Assembly: GCF_029867415.1 (NCBI RefSeq)
Contig: NC_081186.1
Location: 102,398,753-102,462,752 of the forward strand
Length of the DNA: 64,000 bases
Direction of reading: 5' to 3'
Source: Vicia villosa
Lineage: Eukaryota; Streptophyta; Magnoliopsida; Fabales; Fabaceae
The position numbers and the translations under genes were made by a program. The notes beneath the pieces are model-generated. The model saw only the letters and a program-made list of their open reading frames with translations, was not told the DNA's origin and did not search any database. Positions within the stretch are counted from its first letter, which is position 1, and each line of letters opens with the position of its first letter. This document shows, one piece after another, positions 20,430 to 33,480 of this stretch.

Positions 20430-23400
20430 ATGTCAAGCTCTCACAAAAAGAACGATGTGTTCATTAGCTTTAGAGGTGAAGATACCCGTGAAACCTTCAC
20501 AAGCCATCTCTATGATGCACTCAAGAAAGAAAAAATCGAAACATACATTGACTACAAACTTCAAAAAGGAGATCAAGTTTGGTGTGAACTCGTCAAAGCA
20601 ATTCAACATTCAACTGTGTCTATCGTTGTGTTTTCAGAAAACTATGCTTCCTCGAAGTGGTGTTTGGATGAACTTGTTCAAATACTTGAATGTAGAAAAA
20701 ATAACGGTCAAGTAGTTATACCAGTGTTTTATAGAGTAGATCCATCACATATTCGTCATCAGAAAGAGAGTTATGAGAGAGCATTTGCAAAATATGAGAG
20801 AGAGATTAGGAATGATGAATCTCATGAAGAGAAAGTGTTGGGTTGGAAAGCTGCACTCAGAGAAGCTGCTAATATTTCTGGATGGGATTCATCTACTTTC
20901 AAGTAACTAAGATTTCATTTTACAAGTTTTTTTGAACTTCTTTTTATATGATTTCTATGTTTATTTTAGTTTTCAAAGATATTAAAAATCCAGTTAGGTT
21001 GTAGAATCATTGAATTTGTTATTTAGGGTTTGTTGTAAATGAAATTGGAAATTAAAGAAAACTAAGTAAAAAGCCAAATCACTGTGAAAAAACACATCTA
21101 AAATCATATCTTTTATGTTAAATTAAAAATCAATTATTCAATTCTTGATGGGTTGTAAAATCATAATTCCTTTATTTCCCTTAACAACTATCATCAGTTA
21201 CTTTTACCGTGATTCATTAATAGAACTGCATTATCCAGATCTACAACTCCCTATATTGCATGTTGATGATGAAATTTTGGTTAGCACATTTTATTTCAAT
21301 TTACCCAACACATCATCCTCCTATCAGCAAACCTTCCCATGAAAATGACTTTGTATCCAAACAATCTCGGGAATCACCTTCTTGGTGCCTTATCAAAAGA
21401 AAGTAAGTAAAGAGATACACCCGCCCTTACATAAAGATTACCTCTTTCTCAGGGCCGTCTTTGAGGGCGTGTAAGGCGGACTACCGCATATGCCTCAAAA
21501 TTTTCACAATTACACTGAACTCAAATAAGGCCTCATAAATCTTTGTTATTGTTAAAATTTGGTTAAATAGAGCCTCTAATTATTTTTTTATGATTAAATC
21601 ATGACTAACCTACATAGGTCCTCAAAGAACTTGAGACTGCCTTGCTCTTTCTAATTGAACATGAAAGAAATTAGATGTTGGTAGCAAAAAACTGTCCACT
21701 TTCAACAAGAAACAACCAATACGTCTCCTTCTCACCAAATCCAAAACTTCATTAATAGAAACGTGTTAAAAGTTCCACATTGGACAATATATGGTCCGAA
21801 CATATGTTTATAAGTGATCCTCATTTTATAAGCCGGTTTTGTAGGGTTAAGTTAGGTCCAACCACAATTCTTAGAAAACCCATTAAAAACATTCATCTTT
21901 AAGTATAACCAAGATCAAACTTACAAAAATAAAATGTTCCTCCAACATGATTTGTTTATTTTAGTTTTTTATTTCACATTGTTATAACTTACATACTATT
22001 TATCTCTATTTTTGGTTAGGGATGATTCTCATATCATCGAGAATATTGTGAGAGATGTTTGCCAGAAGTTGACCCTGATGTATCCTAAGGTCTTGAAAGG
22101 CATTCAAATTGATGAAAACAGTAAACATGTTGATTTATTAGTGAAAAAAGTTTCAAGAATTGGAATATGGGGTATGGGTGGCATAGGAAAGACAACCATA
22201 GCAAGACTCATGTTTGTGAAAAACATTGCAAAATATGACAGTGTATGCTTCATGGAAAAGGTAAAAGAAGAATCAGAAAAGCTCGGACTAACACAAGTAC
22301 GTAATAATATTTTCAGTGAGCTACTAAAGAGACAGATTACTGCATCTGATGTTATTGGATACACATTCATTAAGAGGAGGCTCAGTGGTAGAAAAGTTTT
22401 CATTGTACTTGATAATGTGGGTAATGCTGCACAATTAGATTATTTGTGTGGAGAACTTGATGAACTTGGACTAAACAGTAGACTCATTATCACAACAAGA
22501 GATAGGCACACACTCAGGGGAAGAGTTGATGCTATACACGAGGTTAAAAAATGGAACTTCGAAGAATCTTTAAATCTTTTTATATTTGAAGCCTTCAAGC
22601 AAAGCTGTGCCCAAAAGGGTTACGAGGGTCTTTTGGAAAGGGCTGTTGAATATGCAGGAGGTGTTCCATTAGCTTTGAAAGTTTTAGGTTCTCATTTTCA
22701 TTCTAGAAGTCCTAAATTTTGGAAATCTGAATTGGATTATTTGAAGGACAAAAGAGAATGCATGGATGAAATTCAAAAAGTGCTACAAGTGAGCTATAGT
22801 GGATTAACAAAGCGTGAGAAGGAAATTTTTCTAGACATTGCATTCTTTTATGAAGGTGAAAGTAAAAATTTCGCCACAAAGATACTAGATGCATGTGGTT
22901 TCAGCGCTACTAGTGGGATAGAAATACTTGAAGATAAAGCTCTTATAACTTTTTCAATTAGTAATACAATACAAGTTCATGACTTACTACAACAAATGGC
23001 TTTTGATATAGTTCGTAATGACCAAGGAAAGCGTAGCCGATTGAGGGATATTGAAGAAGTTCGCGATGTACTTAAATATAAAAAGGTAAAAGGTGCTAAT
23101 ATTTTTAACGCGTGTTCATAGTTTTATTATAACTGGTTTTCTATCGATTACTAGCTTCTTTTGTTTAAGATGTTGATCTTTTTTTTACTCAGGGGGCTGA
23201 TGTTGTGGAAGGCATAATATTCGATTTGTCTCAAAAATCAAATTTATATGTCAAAGCCGACGTATTTGACATGATGGTTGATTTACGATTTCTTAGACTA
23301 TATGTACCCTTGGGTAAGAAGAGATTGGCTACCTTGAATCATTCTGATCAAGGCATTAAGCAATTTTCTGATAAACTTAGATACCTTGAGTGGAATGGAT

Positions 23401-25286
23401 ACCCTTTCAAGTGTCTTCCAGATCATTTTTGTGCTGAGTTTCTTGTTGAGATTCGCTTGCCGCATAGCAATGTAGAGTATCTCTGGCACGGGATACAGGT
23501 GCGTATTCTATGCACACTTAAAAAGCTTTTAATTTATAAGACTTGCTGTTTTGTGTGGATAAAAAAATGTAAATGCATGACGAAACATGGGGGATGTGGG
23601 CGGTAACTGCATTTTGCATCTTAAAAATAATTTTAAAAAAACAAAGTAGATCAAAATCATGCATGGTTCAATGGTTAGAAAACAGTCGTTAAGTTTCGTT
23701 AAAAGCGTATTCATACTATTTAGCTTCCTTAGCTTATAGGAAATGAGTATTTAAATGATATGAATGAGTATTTGAATTTATATGAAAAGAAATTATATTG
23801 TGACATACTTCTGTTTTTTGAATTGTTACAGGAACTTATGAATTTAGAGGCAATCGACCTAAGTGAGTGCAAACATTTGACCAACCTCCCTGATTTGTCT
23901 GAGGCGTCAAAACTCAGATCGTTGTACCTTTCAGGCTGTGAAAGTTTGTGTGAAATTCAACCTTCTATTTTTTCTAAGGACACGCTTGTTACTCTATTGC
24001 TTGATAGGTGCACAAATCTGCAAAGTCTCGTGAGTGAGAAACATTTAAAATCTCTACAAAAGATCAATGTCTACGGATGTTCAAGCCTGAAGGAACTTTT
24101 ATTGTCCTCTGATTCAATTGAAAGTTTGGATTTAAGCAATACAGGAGTTGAAATATTGCAATCTACAATTAGTGGTATGAGCAATCTTCTGTGGCTCAAC
24201 TTAGAAGGTTTAAAACTCACAAATCTACCGAAGGAGTTGTCTTGTCTCAGATTACTTACTGAACTTCGACTTTCTAACTGTGATATAGCAACTAAATCGA
24301 ACTTAGAAGGCATATTTGATGACATGGAATCATTGAAAATACTATATTTAAAAGATTGTGGTAACTTGGTTGAACTCCCTACAAACATCAGTTCTTTATC
24401 CTCATTGTATGAGTTAAGACTAGATGGAAGTAGTTTGGAGACGCTACCTTCAAGCATCAAGTTTCTTTCCGAGTTAGAGATTTTATGCTTAGACAATTGC
24501 AGAAAGCTTCATTCTCTCCCAGAGCTTCCTCTAGAAATCAAAGAGTTTCGTGCCGAAAACTGCACTTCACTGGTCACTGTATCCAGTTTGAAAACATTTG
24601 CAGAAAAGATGAAAGGAAAGGCGAAATACATTTCATTCAAGAATGACATGATGATGAATTTGAATGGACCTTCATTCGACCGGATTGTGGAAGATGTCAT
24701 ATTGACTATGCAGAGCGTTGCATTTCACAACATATTAGTAAGGCAATACAGTTTGGATGCCCACAGCTACAATTATAACAGTGCAGTGGTTTGCTTACCA
24801 GGAAGCGAAGTTCCATGCCAGTTCAAATACCGAACATCAGACTCCAAAATAACTATTGGATTTCCTGACATATATTACTCCTTGGGATTCATTTTCTGGG
24901 TGGTTATTTCTCCATCCAATAGAATGAAGAATGAGGATGGTAGTGGTGCTAAAATTCAATGTAAATGTTACAGAGAAGATGGCAATAGGGTGGGAATTGT
25001 GAATAAGTGGTATAGTGAACCTATTACAAATTTAAACATGGATCATGTTTTTGTGTGGTATGATCTGTACTATTCTCACAGCATACTCGGCTATGGTAAA
25101 AGGAATGTTTCATTTGAATTTTTCCTTACAAATGATATGAAGGAACATGATGGCTTCTTCAATATAAAAGAATGTGGTATTTCCCCAATCTTATCAACAG
25201 AGTTGCCAAGGCTTTTAAACAAAATAAATTTGAGTGCGGACATGAAATCAGATTTGTATAATGCAGTGAAACTCCAGTCAAAGTGA
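20430..25286 (+). CDS. TNL2: intact TIR-NB-ARC-LRR-C-JID resistance protein, 1099 aa
   Basis: Four exons with agreeing phases: 20430-20902 (TIR), 22020-23085 (NB-ARC), 23193-23498 (LRR start) and 23832-25286 (LRRs plus C-JID), 3300 nt in all. The TIR has DVFISFRGEDTR, Glu81 in SKWCLDEL (the position of the NADase Glu) and the AANISGWDS end. NB-ARC has P-loop GMGGIGKTT (about 209-217), GGVPLALKVLGSH, FLDIAFF and VHDLL (D479). Kinase-2 reads VLDNVGN, so the second Asp of the usual LDD is Asn290. LRRs of the LPxxISSLSSL type precede a C-JID (VCLPGSEVPCQFKY) from about residue 909. Unlike TNL1 it stops shortly after the C-JID and has no acidic repeats or membrane tail. TNL1 lies 14 kb upstream on the same strand, consistent with tandem duplication. 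Intron 1 (1117 bp) carries repeat pieces. The stop of the unspliced TIR frame overlaps the donor (AAGTAA), so intron retention would give a 157-aa TIR-only protein. Confidence 0.95.
21450..21690. repeat. Dispersed-repeat-like sequence in TNL2 intron 1
   Basis: It begins AGGGCCGTCTTTGAGGGCGT and is GC-richer than the surrounding intron, in the style of legume dispersed repeats starting GGGCCGTC. Ends and class are unresolved. Confidence 0.3.
21766..21882. repeat. Small LTR/TRIM-like repeat in TNL2 intron 1
   Basis: It starts TGTTAAAAGTTCCACATTGG and contains TTATAAGCCGGTTTTGTAGG and GTTAGGTCCAACCAC. This wording is familiar from short dispersed legume repeats that resemble TRIM LTRs. No target duplication was found. 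Confidence 0.4.
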
Positions 25287-26802
25287 ATTGGAACATATAA
25301 TGAGAAGAGTGTGGTCTCTTTACTATTGTTTGCTAATTCTTTTTTATTCTATTGAGTCAGACACGTTCGTATGATATCCATCAATACGTCAGAAGATAGA
25401 TTGTTTCAACTCAACCAATATGAAGTAGAAAAGTTGAGATCTTTCTCTAGTTAATTAGAGAAACCAACAAACACTTTTTCTTTGACATATTCTGATATGT
25501 TTCTATTTTCACTTCTTCTTGGTAAGTCTCAGTTTTCTTTTAGATTTTATGCCTTCAATAAACCCTATAACCAATATCGATGATTGCACTAGGATTACTT
25601 AGGTCTACTTGTTAAAACAAAACTGTGAAGTATGTAGGGTTGGTGTCCTAATCTTTTGATTTTCACATTGTCTTCAAATCTATTGAGATCGGCAGGTTTA
25701 AAATTTTAAGATTGTCTCATATGTGTTTGCGCCAACTTAATATTTGTATTAGTCATCGTAATTAATTAATTAATTTATTTGATGTTGGAATATTTGGTTC
25801 GAAAGAGACTTATTACTTATTGTGCGTTATCACATGGAGTTGTTTGTTTGTGAATCAATTTATGTTGGCGGTTGGTTCATTTTTCGTTATGAGAAGTGAA
25901 GACTCTCACTACTTTTTTTAACTAATTGGTTTTGCGCTCGTAAGCGGGTTTGATGGGAAGTCTTTATGGTATGTGTGTTTAATTTAGTTTTTTAAGTAAG
26001 CTGGTGAATCTTGGATCGATGGATATCAAGAGAGAAGAAAGCATGAAACTTGACAAGGCTGATCTTCAGGTGTGAAGCACAACTAAAATGATCTAAAATA
26101 TTAACAATAAACCTGAATTGAGACTTTTTGAGACAAGCTAGAGGAGATATAGATAAGTTTTTAAGAGCCACTAAGAACAACTTCTATTATGAAAATAGTG
26201 GTGAGTGGTGGAAAAAACGGTTTGTTGGTGGTTGGTGCTATAAAAAACTTGGATTTCCTATTGAATGTTTGTGTTATTCAATGTCAATATGCCATTAGGG
26301 AGATTAATTATGTGAATTGTGTTCTTGTTTCTTCTAACGTAGGTTCGAATATGGTGATCATTGGACTTTTGAAACCAATAAATTTCATCTTGAAAGAGGA
26401 TATGGATGTACTGTCTCTGCAGCTAATATTCAAGTTGAACATGTTAAAGAGAATGGACTCTCTCCAATTAGCTTTGAGCTATGGAAGAATAATATCTTGA
26501 TATTGCATTCAATAGCCATCATTAGTATATGATATATGATGTGGAACCAAATCATCAGAGTAACTTAAAGTCTTCCATACATTGGAAAAATAATATCAGG
26601 TGTACAGAAGAAGGATCAAGGAAGATCCTTCAAAGAAAAATGGTACAGTAACTCAATGACTAGAATTCATGAAAGCAAATCCAGATCTTAGTAAAAGCAA
26701 CCGATAAAAATGGTGAGGGATAAAATAAAACAACTCTCATTAACAGAAAAACTTAACTACTAAAATATAAGCAGCGCATTTAAGTACATCATCATGAGAG
26801 TA
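25287..26802. other. Intergenic DNA between TNL2 and the coatomer gene
   Basis: This holds the 3' flanks of two convergent genes. A weak plus-strand stretch at 26180-26510 has readable segments in two frames (for example FEYGDHWTFETNKFHLERGY) but no recognised domain and several breaks. It may be a decayed gene or transposon piece. Confidence 0.3.
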
Positions 26803-29003
26803 TTATGTTAGAAGAGTTCTTGTGAAAGTGTCTCTGGCTGTAGCCCATGCCTGAGTTAGTGTCTGCAATATCAGAAAGTCGCTATCAGATTGACGATGAA
26901 GTAGTATGACATTATGCCTTTTTGTAGCAAAAATCAATAAAATACACACTTTACTGATCAAAACTAAGCTGATCAAAACGATCTTGATTTGAAAGGGAGT
27001 TGCGTTACCTGCTCTGATAAGGGGGCATCAGCATCCATGTTATGGGAGGTCACTTTTTCGGCTATAAGAGGTCCATTTGTTTCAAGAATAATCCTTCAAG
27101 CAAAGAAAATAGTTGTTAAAAGAATTAGTAATCTTTCATGGGAACGACAATTTGTGGTTAATAAGTATATACATACCCTCCATCAACGATTTCGTCAAGA
27201 CATAGAAGAATGAGATCCAAGTTCTCAAGTGCCTCACCTTTGTCAACATTGCTCCTGTAAAAGGAACACAAAGATGAGTAGAGAGACCCATCTGGTTTTA
27301 AATTCGGATGACAAAATACAAACATAAATACCTCAGCAAAAGGGTGACTGCATCGAAGAAACCTTGAAGAACTGATGCCAAAATGAGCTCATTTTCATCA
27401 TCACCGCCAGTGACAAAGAAATGCAGGTCTTGCACAAATTTGTAAACAATGATGTTGTTCTCAAGCAGTGTTATCTCAGCTGCAGATGATAAGTTTATAT
27501 CAATATATCAATTTTAAAAGAAACACGGTAATATAACACCACTAAATACCGTCATTAAGTGTTTTTTACAGGAGTGCACACAAAAGTTTTTCTACAATAT
27601 AACACCACTAGATACCGTCATAAGTCATTAAGTGTTTTTTACAGCACTTTGATTGCCCAAAAGGGAATCAAAAGAACGAGTAATTATGCCCAAGTGTTGT
27701 CGATGGCGGATGGCGGAGCCAAAGTCCTGCCATACCGGCTGCTTTGCGGCGTCGTTAAAGCAGATTATGGAGGAAAAACCCGCAATATCGACCAATATTT
27801 ACCAATGCGGCGAGTCCAAAAACCGCCATGTATATCCGCCATAGCGGCCATGGCGCCACTATGGCTTATGAACTTTTCAACCTTACCGTTTATCAGTATA
27901 TATAAAAGACACAACAAAATACTACATGTATGGTAGTATGGAATAGTGCCGACTTGAATGGAATTTTCCATTACATCAAACAAAGTTACAAAGGTTTTTT
28001 GTAAGCATCAATATTGAAGATGGTGTCAAAAAGGAATGCAGAATTTTTTAACTAGTTATGCAGCAGATAGTGATGCTGGCTCATGAGAATGTTTCAAAAT
28101 ATAACCGAATTTTTACATATTGATGCAAGACATCAACAGATGTAAACTGAGATAGACACCAGATCTACTTTCATCCATAATATAAAAAAGACACATAAAT
28201 TCTTCATTTTATTATATATCTAAAGGCACTACACTACTACTAGAGCATGATACAAAAGTAATTGACTTCATGGCATGATGAGTATTTCTCAAACTTTTTA
28301 GTTTACCTTCTGTCCTCGCATTTGTCTTAACAGTCTTAGTGAACACAAACTTTTCAAAAGCTAATTTTGAACTGTTTGTTGGCCAATCATCTGAGTAATA
28401 CTTGACCGCCACACGCTTCCCTTCCGAATCTAAAAGAAGAATGTTTTTAATCGAAGGACACAAGCCCTACAATTGTTACAACATGGAAACATGTCCAAAA
28501 AAAAAAATGAAAACATCAATACAAAAACAAAATGAATCCCTTTCTCATATCATCAATCAATTATCTCAATAGTTGAAACCTTGTGTACAGAATCAGATGA
28601 AAACCAGTAACAAAAATTCACATATAGATAAGTTTATTAGCCAAAGCATAACATTAACAAATAAACACTGGGAGAACAAGGGCTTAACACGGATCTGAAA
28701 TGAGGAAAACCAAATATCTGAAATATAAATACCAATTCCAAAGTCCAAATCAAGGATGAGATGATCCACCAAACAAATAAACACAAAATCAAAACTTTCT
28801 GGAAACCCAATTCCTAAATCTATAGGAATAAGCTGAAATAGGATCCATATATCTTTGGATCCATCAGAGCAGAAAAGAATCTCAAAAAATTTGCCGTAAA
28901 TTTATATGCTTAGATATTGCATTGGGATTGAAGTACATAGATTGAAATGATATAGAAGATGAAAAGCTTAGAGGAAGAGAAAGGGACTTACGTTGGATGC
29001 CAT
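26803..29003 (-). CDS. COPZ: Coatomer subunit zeta (COPI coat), 180 aa
   Basis: Zeta is a small subunit of the COPI coat, which makes vesicles for Golgi-to-ER and intra-Golgi transport. Six exons on the minus strand: 29003-28992 (MASN), 28466-28307, 27479-27332, 27254-27177, 27093-27009 and 26862-26803. All introns are GT-AG and phases agree (543 nt). The protein contains the zeta signature [20 protein letters not shown] and continues through [28 protein letters not shown] and LDEIVDGG, a longin/adaptin-small-chain fold. The 180-aa length is normal. The first intron (525 bp) and second intron (827 bp) are the longest; the second contains repeat DNA. No lesion is visible, so it is probably functional. 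Confidence 0.95.
27531..27870. repeat. Repeat DNA in coatomer intron 2
   Basis: A segment beginning AATATAACACCACTA and ending TTAAGTGTTTTTTACAG occurs twice, at 27531-27571 and 27597-27645. It is followed by an unusually GC-rich patch (27700-27865) full of GCCAT/GGCGG words, like legume DNA-transposon repeats. Neither boundary nor family is fixed. Confidence 0.4.
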
Positions 29004-29394
29004 GTCCAGGGAGAAGAGAAGAGAAGAAAGATGCAGTGTGTGTTTGTCGTTTGAAGTTTGGAGATCTGCGATATGAAATAAAGGAACAATTGATTTGGGG
29101 AGTAGGAACAATTTTAATATATACGAGGGCTTATTTTTATTTTTATTTATAATAAAGTTTTCATTTTCAAAACTTAATTAAAAAAAATTTATATACTTTT
29201 TTTTAAACAAAAACAAACTCAATGCATTTTATTATTTAATTGTTGTTTAATATAAGAGATAATCATATTGATAGTACTGCGTCTGAATTGACCGTCTTCG
29301 TAAGAGAATGGGCAACCGAATTTGCTTGGCGATTAATAAACTTCATCTTCAAGTTAGAAAAAAGTAAATAATAATCTTCTAATGGACATAATAA
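29004..29394. other. Upstream flank of the coatomer gene
   Basis: This is the promoter and 5' UTR side of the minus-strand COPZ gene. AT-rich with no other feature seen. Confidence 0.4.
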
Positions 29395-29396
29395 TT

Positions 29397-29695
29397 AAAT
29401 TACATTCTGAATCATCTTATGATTGGAATGGATAGCTTGAACTACCTGTTGAGAGTCACTTTTGAAAATGACATTATTCAAGTGCAAAGCTATAGCTCCG
29501 CGAATAGCCTCCTTGAAGGCTAAAACTTCAGCTTCTAAGATGGAAAGAGTACAAAGATCCCAAGCTACACCTGCAATACACCTGCAATAATGAAATTCAT
29601 AATGTTATCTCGCACACATCATCCCTTTTTCGTAGTTCCATAGTGATAATTAAATCTCGCATCTACGTTACACTTTAACCACCCTTTCCATGGCG
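29397..29695 (-). pseudogene. RNase H domain remnant of a LINE-type element
   Basis: The minus strand encodes WLKCNVDARFNYHYGTTKKG, a stop, CVRDN, then in another frame AWDLCTLSILEAEVLAFKEA and VIFKSDSQQVVQAI. This is the order of the RVT_3 RNase H domain found at the end of plant non-LTR retrotransposons, with the acidic residues D, E and D in their usual places. A stop, a frame shift and a short duplication (ACACCTGCAAT twice) show it is dead. Confidence 0.75.
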
Positions 29696-29699
29696 GATT

Positions 29700-30240
29700 T
29701 CAACTAGTAATTGAGGTTGGTAAATAAAATCGAGGTAAGAAGTGAAGTATTTTTGGATTAAAAACATAAATTGAAGTTGTTGGACTGGATTATATACCAG
29801 TGTTTTGTGTTGGGGGAGTTTTTCAATAGGGAGCATTGCTATATAGTGTAGGACTAGACACCTTTGTGAGAAACACACCACTAATCCACCTAAAATCATA
29901 AGGTGATAGGTGAGTGGATTCTCCCACTCATAAATGTTCAAGTCATCAAATTTCTATCCAATGCGAGACTATTTTCTTACTTACTCACACTTACATTATT
30001 ATTCTAACATTTTGTTACGTGATGTGAAAACATTGTCATAAAATGTAATATCTGTAGTAGAAGATGCATCTCCATAATTTTTGTTAATGTAATTTAAAGC
30101 TACACTTTCATCCCTGAATCTGAAACGTTGTATTTTGACTGTATAAGAAGATGTATCTTTGAAATTTTAGGATATTTTTTATTTTTCCACCAGAAGTGGT
30201 AGCAATCCATACAATTCCCTATTTATAAATGATTTTTTTA
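29700..30240. other. Intergenic DNA before the MULE
   Basis: AT-rich, with no gene or terminal repeat recognised. Confidence 0.35.
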
Positions 30241-30904
30241 GAGAAACTATAACCCCACCCCTTGGATCTCTTATCCACCATGTGTGCTTCCAAAATGCCC
30301 CACTACTTCCGTAGATGTACATTCGGAAACATCTTTTTTTACATTTGCGTAAATACGTTCTGTAGATGCACGTACGAAATATTCTGTAGGTACATCTACG
30401 GAATAAACCCATAATCAGTAAACCAGAAAAACAACATTTGTAACGAGAAAAGCAACATTTGTTATTAAAATCGGTCGACATTACATCGATAATTCCAACA
30501 GAAAATTAAATATTACATATCAATAGCCCGATGGACGCTTGCACATCTCTAAGATTTGCTCAATCGTTCTTTAGACTGTTGCTATCAACATTAGAAACCC
30601 CAAATTTATAGAAGACCTAGGTGAACATGAACCACACATTCTCTGTAACACAATGTTCCGTAGGTATATCTATGAAAGATGTTAGATATCTTGCTTTCGT
30701 AGTTGTACCTACGGGAAAAAACCATAAATTTCCAATTAAGAGACTTCCGTAGATACATCTACGAAAATTTCCCTGTTAGTTTTTTAACAGAACAGAGTTA
30801 AATAGCAGTAGCAATAGGGAAATAAAATACAAAATAAAAGAGTGCAATGTTATAATTGACAAAAAAATGATTATATTGCAATGTTAAAAGCGTGCATATA
30901 TTAC

Positions 30905-31560
30905 ACTTTGAAACTAGAAAATACATCAAACGAACTGTCGTCGGCTAAATCTATTGGTGGTTCCAATTTTGACTTTTCCTTATTCGATTCTTTTTCGATG
31001 TTGTTTAATTTTTCGAGTTAGTGCATCCTATCAACAAAAACATCCGGCCACGTCTCGGCATCTATGGTATGATGAAGCGTCCATTCCGGTGATGTAGATG
31101 GTATGAGGCATCCCGGTTTCAAGTAAACTTGCACTAAGTGACTCGCTTTTAAAATTCATCCAATACACATGATGCGATCATTTGAATTTGTAGGCGGTGC
31201 GGAATGGGAAAAAGGTTTTCGAAAAACCATAACGCATCAAGTCAATGCACACCATATCATAGGCGCATGCAATAAGATGTCCCATTTATGGGAATTTCAT
31301 CCATTTTGACACCGGTACGAAAGCGCCCATCCAAGACACAAGAGCTTCGCTAACCGTTTCAAATTTAGCTTCCTCTCCATATAATCGCGTGTACGAGTCT
31401 TTATGCGTCTTTAACTCTTGGATAAGTTGATGACGTACAAGCATATGGCTACCCTCTCCATTACCAAGCAACACCGAGACGGCTCGGTAACCGGGATTAC
31501 CGTCCCCCGTAACATATAGGATCCGATCGATGTAAGGGTGCATAAAAATCGACATCTCTT
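30905..31560 (-). pseudogene. OTU-like protease segment of the MULE, catalytic Cys lost
   Basis: The 31555-31286 frame reads ILYVTGDGNPGYRAVSVLLG, then GSHMLVRHQLIQELKTHKDSY. OTU cysteine proteases have GDGNCxFRA here; the Cys position is Pro in this copy. Downstream, LVQVYLKPGCLIPSTSPEW and AETWPDVFVDRM continue the usual C-terminal part with stops between. It lies after the transposase in the same orientation, matching legume MULEs that carry an OTU-like domain. Confidence 0.7.
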
Positions 31561-32123
31561 CGATGAAAGGAATTTTCGGGAATTTTCGGTGGAATAGACA
31601 TCTCTTTGATGATTGGATTTTTTAGTGGAATAGGTGCCGGAGTCGGTTTGCTTATGCGAGCTCCTTTGTTTGAACTTTTTTGAGATTTAGGAGTTGGGAA
31701 AAAGTTTATCGACATGCTCACAATACGAATGAGCACGTGTAGTCAAGTTGTCATCTAGTGTAGACTTCAATTTCTTCGGAGCACCCTTTGTTTTAACCGG
31801 TTTAGAAGCGGTTTCATGTCGGTTGTTTCGTGATATCCAATCTTTCTCAATTGTTATTTGATGTGGAGTTTCATGTTATCACCGACCTTCGAAAACCTCT
31901 CTTGTATCATTTCCAATTCAGACGTAATAGAGATATTCAATTTTTCTCCTTCGATGCAACCATCATCATCAAAACTAAGTCTTTTCCAATAAGGGATAAC
32001 TTCGTCCATTCTTGTTGGCTCACCTAGTCTCACTTTTTTAGCAATAACACAAGCACACGGGAGACCATACGTTCTAGTAATAGTGTAACCACACTTTACA
32101 CAATCAGAACCGACAGTTTCACC

Positions 32124-33480
32124 TCATTTGGCCTTGTGAAAAATAAAGTTTAACCCGACCCGAGACACATTGTTGGTCAATTGAGAATTAAGAATGTTGT
32201 CCCTAAATCGACGTTCTAGCACCGTAATGCTCCGTCCAAATGTGGTTTTTATCTCATTATGTTGGTTTTTGATCATGAGATTTACGGTGTCCCAATCTCG
32301 ACACAAGTCACCCTTACTAATAGCCAACCAATTTTTCAAACTAGCATGTGTCGATTCAACTCTATTGGTGGTTGTATTCCTAAGGTGTCAGACATTATCA
32401 GTCCACTCACACATAAATTTCTCCTTCACCTTATCAAGAATGGTGCTTTTAACATATTTCAATAAATTCGGATACTTTTCATACACTTTTTGAAATTGAA
32501 TGAAGGAATCAGCGTATAATTCCTTTGTCGAAGAATTTGCAATGCGAGTCTATGCATCCATCATTTGTTCAATAATCACACTGGGCTTCACTGTCGACAA
32601 CGTAATGCATTAGAAGAAGGAAATACCTTTCCCACCGCATTCATCAAAGTGGTATCACGGTCCGTAACAATTGCCTTAGGCATCTCGACTTGTTTCTACA
32701 AAAGTGACTGACACACCTCTAATGTTCACCTAAAACTATCCTCTTTTTTACACTCCAAAAAAGCAAAACAACCGCATATGTCTTCTCGGTGGATGTTACA
32801 CCGACCATCTCAAATAACGGAAGTCTTTACTTCTTGGTCTTATATGTAGAATCAAGAATGAGCACTGTCGAAAACGAACTTTATCGAATCCGGATGAGTC
32901 CAAAAAATATCTCAGACCGTAACCCCATCGTCGCAAGTTCTGTATCGGGACACGTATTTGTTATCATCCAACATCTTCAACAGTTGTTGCATCTCACTTC
33001 TATCTCCCATAATCGTCTTATTATTGCGCTATCAGATGTTATACATTTGCCTTATATTTGATACGTTGTCGGGTTCCTTCCGTTTCAAAGTGGCAAGTAT
33101 ATTTTTCGTTTGGACAAGATTCAATGACATGTCATTAATACATGTTTTCTCTTCCGGATTGAGCCGACATACACTAGGATGACCTTGTAATTTTCCGCAC
33201 ATGTCATGGTTATGCAAACCACAAATAACACTAAATCTCCCCTTTTTGATAGCCATCATGTAACAACAGATTTTAAACGGACACTCGCATTTTCTAGTAC
33301 CCGTGTCATCTCTTTTAAACTTCCTTAGAGGAGGATGGTATTTCCCTCTTCTTTCGCACAATATTGTTACGAAAGTGTTTCTTCTTGTCGTACCATTATC
33401 CAATCTTCCTATTACTGAACTGAAACCAATGTTAGTTGCATTCCTACGAATTCATGTGAGCATGCTTTCCTGATCATCAA
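32124..33480 (-). pseudogene. MULE transposase remnant with FAR1-like DNA-binding domain
   Basis: At 33403-33032 the frame shows the FAR1-type zinc-binding pattern (TRKCECPFKICCYM, then CGLHNHDMCGKLQGHP). Next come segments typical of the MULE transposase: DIFWTHPDSIKF and STYKTKK (about 32905-32820), MPKAIVTDRDTTLMNAVGKV (about 32685-32625) and an open tail at 32339-32124 (ISKGDLCRDWDTVNLMIKNQ). Stops and shifts separate these. In plants the family includes domesticated FAR1/FHY3 regulators, but this copy is broken and flanked by MULE ends, so it is transposon debris. Confidence 0.75.

Noticed and set aside
26180..26520. Possible decayed gene with readable stretches in two frames
   Set aside because: No recognised family; stops and shifts; not enough to name.
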